Shown here: positions 1 to 6,371 of the stretch, one piece after another
How the letters are laid out: every line of letters starts with the position of its first letter
Position numbering within the stretch: position 1 is the stretch's first letter
Assembly (NCBI GenBank): GCA_030044045.1
Contig: JASHWO010000110.1
Location: 1-16,587 of the forward strand
DNA: 16,587 bases
Direction of reading: 5' to 3'
From: Acidimicrobiales bacterium
GTDB taxonomy: Bacteria > Actinomycetota > Acidimicrobiia > Acidimicrobiales > RAAP-2
The notes under the pieces: generated by a model
The model's input: only the letters and a program-made list of their open reading frames with translations
Told to the model about the DNA's origin: nothing
The model's database searches: none
Position numbers and translations under genes: made by a program

Positions 1-221
1 GGGGGCGTGGGCCGCCGGGCCGACGACGCGGGCAAGCGGGCGGTAGGCCGTCAGGCCCGGCGCCCATCCAGCACGGCGCATGATGCCGCCACCGTAGTGG
101 GAGCGACCGGCATGGCGGTCCGCCGCTCCGGTGCCCGGGAGCCCAGGAGCGGTCGATCCAGTGCGTTGCGCCGCGGCCGGGCGTCCTGACGCCGACCCGG
201 TGCCGGCGGGGGGTCGACCGC

Positions 222-656
222 CTAGCGGCGGGGGCGGCGTCGGCCGCCGATCGGCACCACCTGCCCGGCCACCCCGGCACCGGTGTCGCCCGGCCCGGTG
301 GCCGGCACGCAACGACCGGCGTCACCGCGGGCCGGTCGCGACGGGTGGTCGACGACCCGGCGGGCCACGGACGGCGCGACGGCGGCACCCCGGGTCGGGT
401 GCCCGGCGACCACCCGCCCGGTACCGGGGGAGGCGCCGACGGCCGCCAGGTCGCGCCCCTCGGCCTCCCCCACGGTGACCTCGGCGTCGCCCACCGGGAG
501 CTGGCACAGCATCGCCTCGGGGAGGAGCCCACGGATCTCCTCCTCCGACCGTCCCGACACGAAACATCCGGGCATCTCGGCCACCTCGGCCCAGTAATGC
601 CCGTTCTCCTCCACGACGTTCACCGTGAATCGTATTGCTGCCTTCATCTGCCGCAT
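222..656 (-). CDS. HicB-like antitoxin-type protein
   Basis: Encodes 144 aa. Residues about 6-60 read like the compact HicB antitoxin fold: a beta strand (FTVNVVEENGHYWAEV), the PGCFVSG turn and a following helix. In the family such proteins neutralise HicA mRNA interferases and often autoregulate. I chose the ATG at 656 because GGAGG lies 8 nt upstream; the ATG three codons later is too far from it. The tail after about residue 65 is rich in Arg, Gly and Pro and unlike the usual short single-domain HicB of about 70-80 aa, so the true reading frame may end earlier or be disturbed. No HicA-like ORF is visible on either side, although the downstream side is cut by the window edge 221 nt away. 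Family assignment is fairly good; function as a toxin-antitoxin partner is unproven. Confidence 0.6.
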   Translation of the reverse strand: MRQMKAAIRFTVNVVEENGHYWAEVAEMPGCFVSGRSEEEIRGLLPEAMLCQLPVGDAEVTVGEAEGRDLAAVGASPGTGRVVAGHPTRGAAVAPSVARRVVDHPSRPARGDAGRCVPATGPGDTGAGVAGQVVPIGGRRRPRR

Positions 657-927
657 CCGGAGCCCCTCCAGTGCTCTCGGCGCACCCCGCCGCCGGGGCG
701 GAGCTGCGTTCCCCTCCTGGTCACGGACCGCCCCCACAACACCGGCCGGCCGTTCCCCACCAGGTCCCATCGCTCTATTCAACAGCGTCGGGCACCCCGA
801 AACCACCACGTGACGAGCGGTGGTAGCGAAGAGGTTGCAGGGAAGTTGTCGACCCTTGATACGACGGTGAGCGGTCAAACCTTTCCGGCCGATTTCATAT
901 TCCGTCCGCGGCGACAAGCAGTGATCA

Positions 928-1725
928 CTACCCCACCAGGCGGGACAGGGCCAGCGCCACGGCGAGCAGCACCACCCCGGCGGCCATGGCCCGCAGCGCC
1001 CGTTCCAGGGGCGCCAGCAACACCCCGGTGCCGAGTGGGACCGCCGTCCCGTCCTGCAGCGAGACCGTGCCCGCCACCCCCTCGGCGCGGCGGCGCAGCA
1101 TCCGGGCGGGGGTGCTGAGGGCCCGCTGGGCCGCCGAAAGCGCCAACGCCGCGGCCGCCGCGGCGGCCGCGGCCCACGAGACCGAACCGGCCTGGGCCAC
1201 GTAGGCGGTGAGCACCGGGAAGGCGCCCCAGCTGGCGGCGAAGCCGGCGGTGTTGTGGATGGCCCCGCCGAACAGCTCGAAGTCGTAGACCACCACCAGG
1301 AGCGGGCCGAGGACCAGGAACGGCACGATAGGCCAGCCCCGCAGCACGATCCCGGCGATGCCGAGGGCCACTGCGCCGCCCAGCCCCACCCCGGCCGCGG
1401 CCACCAGCGCCGACGGGGGCAGGTGGGTCCGGAGCGGCCGCCCGTGGAGCTCGTCGAGAGCGTGGGCGGCCAGCCCCACAGCGCCGAAGAAGGCCAGCAC
1501 GGTGGCGACCAGCACCGTCACGTCGACGGTGGGGGCCAGGCAGGCCCCGATGACCACGTAGGCCAGGTGCCAGGCGGTGTAGGGGGGATGCAGCAGGGTC
1601 CACCAGTCGCGCCACCCACCGGGCCGGGCGGCGTAGAAGGCAGGGCGCCGCCCGCCCGGCTGGCCGCCGCCCTCCGCCACCGGCGGGCCGACCACCGGTG
1701 GGTCGTCCCCGGGCGGGTCAGCCAC
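928..1725 (-). CDS. UbiA-like polytopic membrane protein
   Basis: Encodes 265 aa with a GTG start that overlaps the end of the upstream methyltransferase gene by 8 nt, so the two are probably translationally coupled. The first 40 residues are Gly/Pro-rich and probably disordered. About seven hydrophobic segments follow (roughly 52-68, 70-90, 105-128, 130-148, 160-177, 183-198, 245-263). The segments HALDELHGRPLRT (88-100) and VYDFELFGG (146-154) sit where UbiA prenyltransferases have their two Asp-rich motifs, but the canonical NDxxD/DxxxD pattern is not there. I therefore call it a UbiA-superfamily-like membrane protein and not a proven prenyltransferase. Its place in an operon with a UbiE-like methyltransferase and an acyl-AMP ligase fits lipid or quinone modification. 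It could be a different membrane family. Confidence 0.6.
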   Translation of the reverse strand: MADPPGDDPPVVGPPVAEGGGQPGGRRPAFYAARPGGWRDWWTLLHPPYTAWHLAYVVIGACLAPTVDVTVLVATVLAFFGAVGLAAHALDELHGRPLRTHLPPSALVAAAGVGLGGAVALGIAGIVLRGWPIVPFLVLGPLLVVVYDFELFGGAIHNTAGFAASWGAFPVLTAYVAQAGSVSWAAAAAAAAALALSAAQRALSTPARMLRRRAEGVAGTVSLQDGTAVPLGTGVLLAPLERALRAMAAGVVLLAVALALSRLVG

Positions 1726-2452
1726 CGGCGCGCCGGCCCCACATCACCAGCCCGCCGCCCAGGCTCATCCGGCGCACGCCCACGTCCTCGAAGCCGGCCT
1801 CGCCCCAGAGCCGCTCGATGGTCGCCACCGGGTACCGGCGGTAGTGGGCCGAGATGTTCGGCCCGAGGAAGCGCCCCACCCCGTACCAGTGGCGCCCACC
1901 GGTGAGCTCGCCGGCGGCGGGCAGCACCAGGCGGGTGTAGGCCCACCAGGCGCACCGCCAGAACGGCGGCCCGGGGACGAGGAAGTCGAGGCTGGCCACG
2001 GCCCCGCCCGGCTTGACCACCCGGGCCAGCTCGGTCAGCGTGGCCCCCGGGTCCGCCACGTAGCGCAGCAGGTAGGTGAAGGTGAGGGCGTCGAAGGTGG
2101 CGTCACCGAACGGGAGCTGCTCGGCCCGGCCGGCCACCAGCTGCACGCGCTCGCCGAGCGACCGATCGGCCACCGACTGGCCGCCGTGCCGGAGCATGGC
2201 CGGGGTGAGGTCCGCCCCCACCACCCGGGCCGGCAAGCGCTCAGCCACCTGGATGGCCACCCCGGCCGTGCCCGTCGCCACGTCGAGCACCAGCGCCGGG
2301 CGCGCTGCCACCACATGGTCGACCACGGCCCGCCGCCAGCGGGCGTTCTGGCCCATCGAGAGCAGCTCGGCCAAGCGGTCGTAGCGCCGGGGCAGCGGCG
2401 TGAACAGATCCTGGGCGAACCGGTTCGGATCCTGCGGGTCCCACGTCGGCAC
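1718..2452 (-). CDS. UbiE/MenG-like class I SAM methyltransferase
   Basis: Encodes 244 aa, the usual length for UbiE/MenG. The N-terminus RYDRLAELLSMGQNARWRR (23-41) matches the family's YDxxN..S.G...WR signature. SAM motif I is VLDVATGTAG (55-64), an acidic residue follows at D81 (GADLTPAML), the post-I block is LPFGDATFDALT (113-124), and RVVKPGG (144-150) is motif III. Members methylate the ring of demethylmenaquinone or related substrates at the membrane. The GTG start has AGGAGG 4 nt upstream. It begins 46 nt after the acyl-AMP ligase stop and overlaps the UbiA-like gene, so it is the middle gene of a three-gene operon. It may be the housekeeping menaquinone enzyme or a paralogue acting on another substrate; the operon context (no men genes nearby) leaves this open. 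Confidence 0.85.
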   Translation of the reverse strand: MPTWDPQDPNRFAQDLFTPLPRRYDRLAELLSMGQNARWRRAVVDHVVAARPALVLDVATGTAGVAIQVAERLPARVVGADLTPAMLRHGGQSVADRSLGERVQLVAGRAEQLPFGDATFDALTFTYLLRYVADPGATLTELARVVKPGGAVASLDFLVPGPPFWRCAWWAYTRLVLPAAGELTGGRHWYGVGRFLGPNISAHYRRYPVATIERLWGEAGFEDVGVRRMSLGGGLVMWGRRAGG

Positions 2453-2476
2453 AGCGCCTCCTCGACTGCGACGCTA

Positions 2477-2511
2477 GTGGCCGGCTCAGGTGGCCGGCTC
2501 AGGTGGCCGGC
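2477..2511. repeat. 13-bp tandem repeat across the acyl-AMP ligase stop
   Basis: The unit GTGGCCGGCTCAG occurs twice in full (2477-2489, 2490-2502) and a third time in part (2503-2511). The ligase stop codon (TGA, complement at 2499-2501) lies inside the second copy, so the duplication extends the gene end and the gap before the methyltransferase. Confidence 0.9.
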
Positions 2512-4130
2512 GGGCCTCCGGCGCCAGGCACCGCGCCGGCGTCGACCAGGCGGCCGTCGCGCAAGGCCGCCCGCACTTCGAACCGGCGGACCTTCCCGCT
2601 CAGGCTGAGGGGCAGCCGGCCGCGCGACACCAGGACCACCTGCTGCGGGACGGCGCCCAGCCGCGCCCGTAGCCGCGCCCCGACGGCATCGGCAATGGTC
2701 TCGACGTCGCGGGGCGCCAGTGGATCCGTCTCGTCGTGCTCGGCCACCACGCACACCCCGCCGCTCTCCCCCGGGACGGCCACCACCCGCCCGAGCCGCA
2801 CGCCCGGCACGCTGCCCACCGTGACCTCGAGATCCACCGCGTAGACCTTGCGGTCGCCGGCCGCGAACACGTCGTCCTGGCGCCCCACCACGTAGAGCTC
2901 GCCGTCGACCACGAAGCCCAGGTCCCCGGTGACCAGGCGGCCGCCGTCCTGGGCCACCGGCGTCCCGTCGGCGTAGCGGGCCGCCACCGACGGCCCCCGG
3001 GCGGCGATCTCGCCGAGCCCGTCGCTCCCGGCCACCCGCACCGAGCAGCCGGGCAGCGGTCGGCCCGACGACACCACGGCACAGCCCTGGTCGTCGGCCA
3101 CCAGGCGCCCTTCGGCCAGCTCGGCCGGATCGAGGGAGAGCGCCCGCCATTCCTCTGTGGGCGAGGCGGCGGTGAGCAGCCCGCACTCGCTCAGCCCGTA
3201 GACCGGGCAGATGGCCCGGGTCGACAGCCGTGTCCCGTGGAAGGCTACGGCGAAGTCCGTCAGCGTCTCAGCCCGCACCGGCTCGGCCCCGGTCACCAAC
3301 ACCCGCACGGACGAGAGGTCGAGCGGGCGCCGAGGCCGGTGGCGCATGGCCATCTCGAACCCGTAGCCAGGGGCGCTGCCGGTGATCGTGGCCCGGTGCT
3401 CGGCGCATGCCTCCAGCCAGCTGGCCGGCCAGCGCCGGAACATCTCAGGCGAGAGCAGCACCACGTCCCCGCCGTTGGCCCACCGCGACCCGCTGCCGGC
3501 CAGCGCGACGAAGAACATGCCCACCAGCCCCATCTCGTGGGAAAGGGGGAACCACGAGCAGGTGCGGTCGCCGGGGACCGGCGACAGCCATTCCACGATG
3601 GCCTCCACGTTGGCCCGGAGGCGGTCCCCGGTGAGCACGACCCCCCGCGGCTCCCCGGCGTTGCCCGAGGTGAACTGGGTGAGCACGAACCGCTCGGGAT
3701 GGGCCTGGCCCCTGCCCCGGGCCCGCAGGACCTCGTCGAAGGACGAGTACGTGACCTCGGGCAGCGGAGGCAGCTTGGCCAGGTAGCTGGCGTCGACCAC
3801 CAGCGTCGTGGCCCCGGTCCGGGCGCAGGTGCCGGCCACGAAGGTGGCGTACTGCCCCAAGTCCGCCCCGCGCGGCGGTGGCGGGATCGAGATGAGGTTG
3901 GCGCCCGCCGCCACCGCGCCCAGCAGCACCGTGGTGCAGGAGAGCGTGTTCGACAGGAGCATGGCCACCGGTGCTGTGCCCCGCGCTGACAGCCACCCGG
4001 CCACCGGCCGGCCGTTGTCCCACATCGCGCCGAGCGTGGCCTCCCGGCGTTCTGCCGGGAAGTGTGCCCACAGGTCGCGGTGGCCCGGCGAGATGACGTC
4101 AGCGAGCAGACTCACCTCCCGACCCTCCAT
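2499..4130 (-). CDS. Acyl-AMP ligase (AMP-dependent synthetase/ligase family)
   Basis: Encodes 543 aa from the ATG at 4130, which has GGAG 7 nt upstream; an extended frame to 4223 exists but has no comparable signal. Family motifs are in order: the P-loop FTSGNAGEPRGVVLT (about 153-167), YGLSE (311-315), GRLVTGDLG (397-405), the hinge VGRQDDVF (415-422), and LSGKVRR near 510-516 with the catalytic A10 lysine. Such enzymes activate a carboxylate with ATP, then pass the acyl group to CoA or an acyl carrier protein. The P-loop has Arg where Lys is usual and reads like fatty-acyl-AMP ligases (PRGVV), so a FAAL-like role is plausible. No carrier-protein gene is adjacent. It heads the operon with the methyltransferase and UbiA-like genes. 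Confidence 0.85.
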   Translation of the reverse strand: MEGREVSLLADVISPGHRDLWAHFPAERREATLGAMWDNGRPVAGWLSARGTAPVAMLLSNTLSCTTVLLGAVAAGANLISIPPPPRGADLGQYATFVAGTCARTGATTLVVDASYLAKLPPLPEVTYSSFDEVLRARGRGQAHPERFVLTQFTSGNAGEPRGVVLTGDRLRANVEAIVEWLSPVPGDRTCSWFPLSHEMGLVGMFFVALAGSGSRWANGGDVVLLSPEMFRRWPASWLEACAEHRATITGSAPGYGFEMAMRHRPRRPLDLSSVRVLVTGAEPVRAETLTDFAVAFHGTRLSTRAICPVYGLSECGLLTAASPTEEWRALSLDPAELAEGRLVADDQGCAVVSSGRPLPGCSVRVAGSDGLGEIAARGPSVAARYADGTPVAQDGGRLVTGDLGFVVDGELYVVGRQDDVFAAGDRKVYAVDLEVTVGSVPGVRLGRVVAVPGESGGVCVVAEHDETDPLAPRDVETIADAVGARLRARLGAVPQQVVLVSRGRLPLSLSGKVRRFEVRAALRDGRLVDAGAVPGAGGPPAT

Positions 4131-4286
4131 CCTCGAGCTCCGACCGGCGCCCGCTGCGCCCAACGTACCGGCCGGCCTGTGTCCCCAGCGCCCCAACGAT
4201 CGTTTGCAACCCCAGGGAAGCAACCGGAACCGGCGCCCCGGGTCGTCCGACGGACGGCCCGGCGAGCTGGCCCGGGTCGCCCCCGG

Positions 4287-4523
4287 TCAGGAGCCGGCCT
4301 GGACCCGGAAGGGCGAGCCGCTCTCGGCCAGCGTACGCAGCTCGGCCAGGTGCAGGGCGGTCAGCGCTTCCAGCGCCGCCTCGCCCCACAGCGCCAGCCA
4401 TGCCCTCGACACCCGCCGGTCCTCGGGGTCGGGCTGGCGCCGGCGCTGGTCGCGGCAGGCGAGGATGCTCTGGTACCCCTCGTCGGTGAACGTTCGTCGA
4501 GAACCACCCCCAGCCGGGCTCAC
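4287..4523 (-). CDS. Small protein of unknown function (78 aa)
   Basis: I do not recognise this family. The GTG start at 4523 has a good GGAGG 4 nt upstream, and the codons keep the high third-position GC of neighbouring genes, which together argue for a real gene. The product is soluble-looking. A charged segment (about 20-38, rich in Arg, Asp and Gln) is followed by a predicted amphipathic helix WLALWGEAALEALTALHLAE (about 42-61). There is no signal peptide, no membrane segment and no Ser-containing carrier-protein motif, so it is not the missing acyl carrier protein of the ligase downstream. It lies 156 nt upstream of that ligase on the same strand and 45 nt downstream of an inverted repeat. 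Confidence 0.55.
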   Translation of the reverse strand: MSPAGGGSRRTFTDEGYQSILACRDQRRRQPDPEDRRVSRAWLALWGEAALEALTALHLAELRTLAESGSPFRVQAGS

Positions 4524-4565
4524 CTCGCCTCCGGTCCGACCCCTCCACCGCGGTGGGCATGCTCA

Positions 4566-4591
4566 GGGCGCAACCTCCGTGCGTTGCGCTC
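4566..4591. promoter_or_regulatory. Inverted repeat upstream of the 78-aa gene
   Basis: GCGCAAC (4568-4574) and GTTGCGC (4583-4589) are perfect 7-bp arms around an 8-nt spacer; a G-T and a G-C pair extend them to 9 bp. The repeat sits 45 bp upstream of the GTG at 4523, where an operator or a leader hairpin could act. No regulator gene is adjacent, so the function is inferred from position only. Confidence 0.4.
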
Positions 4592-4676
4592 GGGAAAGCG
4601 TAGCGCCGGCTCCTGGATCTGGGCCTCGGCAAGCCGCCGGGCCAGCATCTCACCGACCCCGAGCGGTCTACCACGC

Positions 4677-4714
4677 CCTGGAACGGCAGGGCCCGGCCCG
4701 GCCCTGGAAGGGCC
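4677..4714 (-). terminator. Possible stem-loops after the two-domain VOC gene
   Basis: Just 3' of the VOC stop on the minus strand lies GGCCCT-GGA-AGGGCC (4700-4714), a perfect 6-bp stem with a 3-nt loop. Next to it is CCCTG-N6-CAGGG (4676-4691). There is no T-tract, so intrinsic termination is only a suggestion. Confidence 0.25.
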
Positions 4715-4735
4715 AGCCCCCGCCGGCGACGGGGC

Positions 4736-5515
4736 TCAGCGGGGCCCGGTGCGCAGCTTCAGCTCGGCGCCCGCCGGATCGGCCACGGTGGCCATCCGGC
4801 CGTACGGGGTGTCCTGGGGGTCCAGCAGCACGGCACCGCCGAGGGCCTTCACCCGCGACACCACCTGGTCCACGTCGTCCACCTCCCAGTACACGTACCA
4901 GCGGGCGGGCGCGCCCTCGGGCAGGAAGGTGGCGGCGTCCAGGATGCCGGCCATCTCCTCCCCGCCCTCGGGGTTCTTCACCGTGGTGTAGCGGAAGTCG
5001 GCCGTGTCGCTCATCGTGTCCGTCTCCCAGCCGAACACCGACCGGTAGAAGCCCACCGCCTCCTGGTAGCGGCCGGTGTGCAACTCGAACCAGCTCGGCG
5101 TGCCGTGCTCCCCCAGCACGGCGAAGCCGGGGAAGGTGCCGGCCTGCCAGGCACCCACGGCAGCGCCGCCGGGGTCGACGATCACCATCTGCGTGCCCAG
5201 GTCGGCCACCGGGCTCGGCGGGACCGGCACCTGGGCCTCGGCCGCCGCCGCCCGGTCCGCCACCCCGGCGATGTCGTCGGTGTCGAGGTAGATCTTCCAC
5301 GTGTCGTTGGCCGCCATGTCGCCCATGTCCCCCATACCGCCGGCCACCGGCACCCCGTCACGGGTGAACATGAAGTAGCCGCCGAACTCCGGGCTCGGCT
5401 CCTGGGCCTCCCAGCCGAAGAGCTCGCTGTAGAAGGCGCGGCTCCCTGGCACGTCGGAGGTCCACAGATCTGCCCAACACGGCGATCCGAACGGTGCGTG
5501 GTCACGGGTGGGCAT
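4736..5515 (-). CDS. Two-domain VOC (glyoxalase-fold) protein
   Basis: Encodes 259 aa built from two vicinal-oxygen-chelate modules, about 10-120 and 138-257. Each begins with a family-like motif: CWADLWTSDVPGSRAFYSEL and FELHTGRYQEAVGFYRSVFGW. The second ends with TVADPAGAELKL. The linker GAWQAGTFPG (121-130) resembles the mycobacterial CFP30B-type hydroxylase/glyoxalase group. VOC proteins use a metal or a bare cavity to handle small electrophiles or aromatic ligands. The metal ligands are not conserved enough here to name a reaction. The ATG at 5515 has AGGAGG 7 nt upstream. It stands alone, 64 nt beyond the end of the SHOCT gene. Confidence 0.85.
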   Translation of the reverse strand: MPTRDHAPFGSPCWADLWTSDVPGSRAFYSELFGWEAQEPSPEFGGYFMFTRDGVPVAGGMGDMGDMAANDTWKIYLDTDDIAGVADRAAAAEAQVPVPPSPVADLGTQMVIVDPGGAAVGAWQAGTFPGFAVLGEHGTPSWFELHTGRYQEAVGFYRSVFGWETDTMSDTADFRYTTVKNPEGGEEMAGILDAATFLPEGAPARWYVYWEVDDVDQVVSRVKALGGAVLLDPQDTPYGRMATVADPAGAELKLRTGPR

Positions 5516-5584
5516 GGCATCTCCTCCTGTCGGATCGATCCGCCGGTGGACGGGTCGGCTGGTCGGGCACCGGGCTCGCCGGCC

Positions 5585-5980
5585 TCAGCTCAGGATCTTC
5601 GCCTTCTGGGCGTCGAACTCCTGCTCCGACAGCATCCCACGGTCGCGGAGGTCCGCCAGCTTGACCAATTCCTCGGAGGTGGAGCCGTTGCCGCCGGCGA
5701 CCTGCTGCACATAGGCCCGCATCGCCTCGTCCTGGCGCTTGGCCGCCTGCGCGGCGTGCTCCTCCATCTTGTGCCCCCGGACCAGGAGGTAGGCCAGCAC
5801 CCCGAGCAGGGGGACGACCAGCACGAAGACGAACCACGCCGTCTTGCCGACGCCGGACAGGTCCGGGCTGCGGAAGATGTCGGTGAATACCACCACCAGC
5901 AGCCAGATCCAGAGGAAGAAGCCGAAGAAGAACAGCATCGACCAGAAGAGGTCGAGCAGTGGGTATTGGTAGGCAAGCAC
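5585..5980 (-). CDS. Membrane protein with PLDc_N and SHOCT domains
   Basis: Encodes 131 aa. A first hydrophobic helix (about 8-33) leads into DIFRSPDLSGVGKTAW (34-49). A second helix follows (about 47-67) and ends LLVRGHK. This helix-loop-helix layout is the phospholipase-D nuclease N-terminal (PLDc_N) domain, a membrane anchor and not a catalytic domain. A charged linker rich in Ala and Gln follows (70-95). A C-terminal SHOCT motif (about 102-131, with LADLRDRGMLSEQEFDAQKA) is an oligomerisation segment. The GTG at 5980 has AGGAGA 7 nt upstream. Such proteins are common in actinobacteria and of unknown detailed role. A strong palindrome lies just upstream of the ribosome-binding site, which hints at control at the DNA or mRNA level. 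Confidence 0.85.
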   Translation of the reverse strand: MLAYQYPLLDLFWSMLFFFGFFLWIWLLVVVFTDIFRSPDLSGVGKTAWFVFVLVVPLLGVLAYLLVRGHKMEEHAAQAAKRQDEAMRAYVQQVAGGNGSTSEELVKLADLRDRGMLSEQEFDAQKAKILS

Positions 5981-6000
5981 GGGGCACTCTCCTGCCGTCC

Positions 6001-6017
6001 GCCGGGACGGTCCCGGC
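6001..6017. promoter_or_regulatory. 17-bp palindrome upstream of the SHOCT gene
   Basis: GCCGGGAC-G-GTCCCGGC has perfect 8-bp arms around one central base. It ends 20 nt before the GTG start at 5980, immediately ahead of the ribosome-binding site. It could be an operator or a leader structure that folds next to the Shine-Dalgarno sequence. No cognate regulator can be named. Confidence 0.45.
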
Positions 6018-6117
6018 CGTCGCGGCCCGACCCCCTGATCATCTCCCCCGCCAGCCGGGCCTGCCTAGGGTCGAAAGGCCCGTGTCAACAGGGAAACCCG
6101 CCCACGGCCCGCATCGG

Positions 6118-6154
6118 TGCCGCGACCCGCTGCCGCGACCCGCTGCCGCGACCC
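6118..6154. repeat. 13-bp tandem repeat in the divergent region
   Basis: The unit TGCCGCGACCCGC is present twice in full (6118-6130, 6131-6143) and a third time as 11 of 13 bases (6144-6154), in non-coding DNA between two divergent genes. Copies are identical over the shared length, which points to recent slippage. Confidence 0.9.
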
Positions 6155-6283
6155 ACCCAAGCCACCGGCGTCCCGGGACGGCACGAGGCGGGCGAATGTG
6201 ACGTTCGGCCCTAACGCCCCGTGCCCCGGGGGCGCGAAGATGGTGGGTGCCCGCCCCCCTCGGGAGCGAGCGTCAGTCACAAT

Positions 6284-6318
6284 CGTGGGAAGGGCGCCAC
6301 TGCGGCGCCCTTCCGACG
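6284..6318. promoter_or_regulatory. 35-bp inverted repeat upstream of the MFS gene
   Basis: GGAAGGGCGCC (6288-6298) and GGCGCCCTTCC (6304-6314) are perfect 11-bp arms around ACTGC. After one mismatch (6287/6315) three more pairs extend it (CGT/ACG), giving 14 of 15 pairs. It ends 53 bp before the MFS ATG. It has no T-tract on either strand, so a terminator is unlikely. A repressor operator for the efflux gene, or a 5'-leader hairpin, is more plausible. No TetR- or MarR-type regulator lies beside it in this window. Confidence 0.55.
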
Positions 6319-6371
6319 TATCGGGGCACGGTGGCCGTCGGGCGCCTACGGTGGGGAGGGGACGCACGGCC

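Larger units (their letters stand above)
5981..6371. other. Divergent control region between SHOCT and MFS genes
   Basis: This 391-nt stretch has no convincing gene; the long open frames across it are GC-rich shadows with poor composition. It holds a 17-bp palindrome near the SHOCT start, a 13-bp tandem repeat in the middle and a 35-bp inverted repeat near the MFS start, each listed separately. I could not place convincing -35/-10 pairs; CACAAT at 6279-6284 is a possible -10 for the plus strand. Confidence 0.6.

Noticed and set aside
1..221. Plus-strand 60-codon frame at 7-189
   Set aside because: Arg/Ala/Gly-rich, with no ribosome-binding site or motif; nothing else is recognisable in this stretch.
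802..824. ACCACC-N11-GGTGGT as terminator of the acyl-AMP ligase operon
   Set aside because: The stem is short, the loop long, and only three T residues follow on the minus strand.
920..929. AGTGATCACT palindrome at the UbiA-like gene stop
   Set aside because: Ten bases, overlapping a stop codon; too short to assign a role.
2736..3989. 417-codon plus-strand open frame
   Set aside because: It is antisense to the acyl-AMP ligase, has no recognisable domain and has a biased composition.
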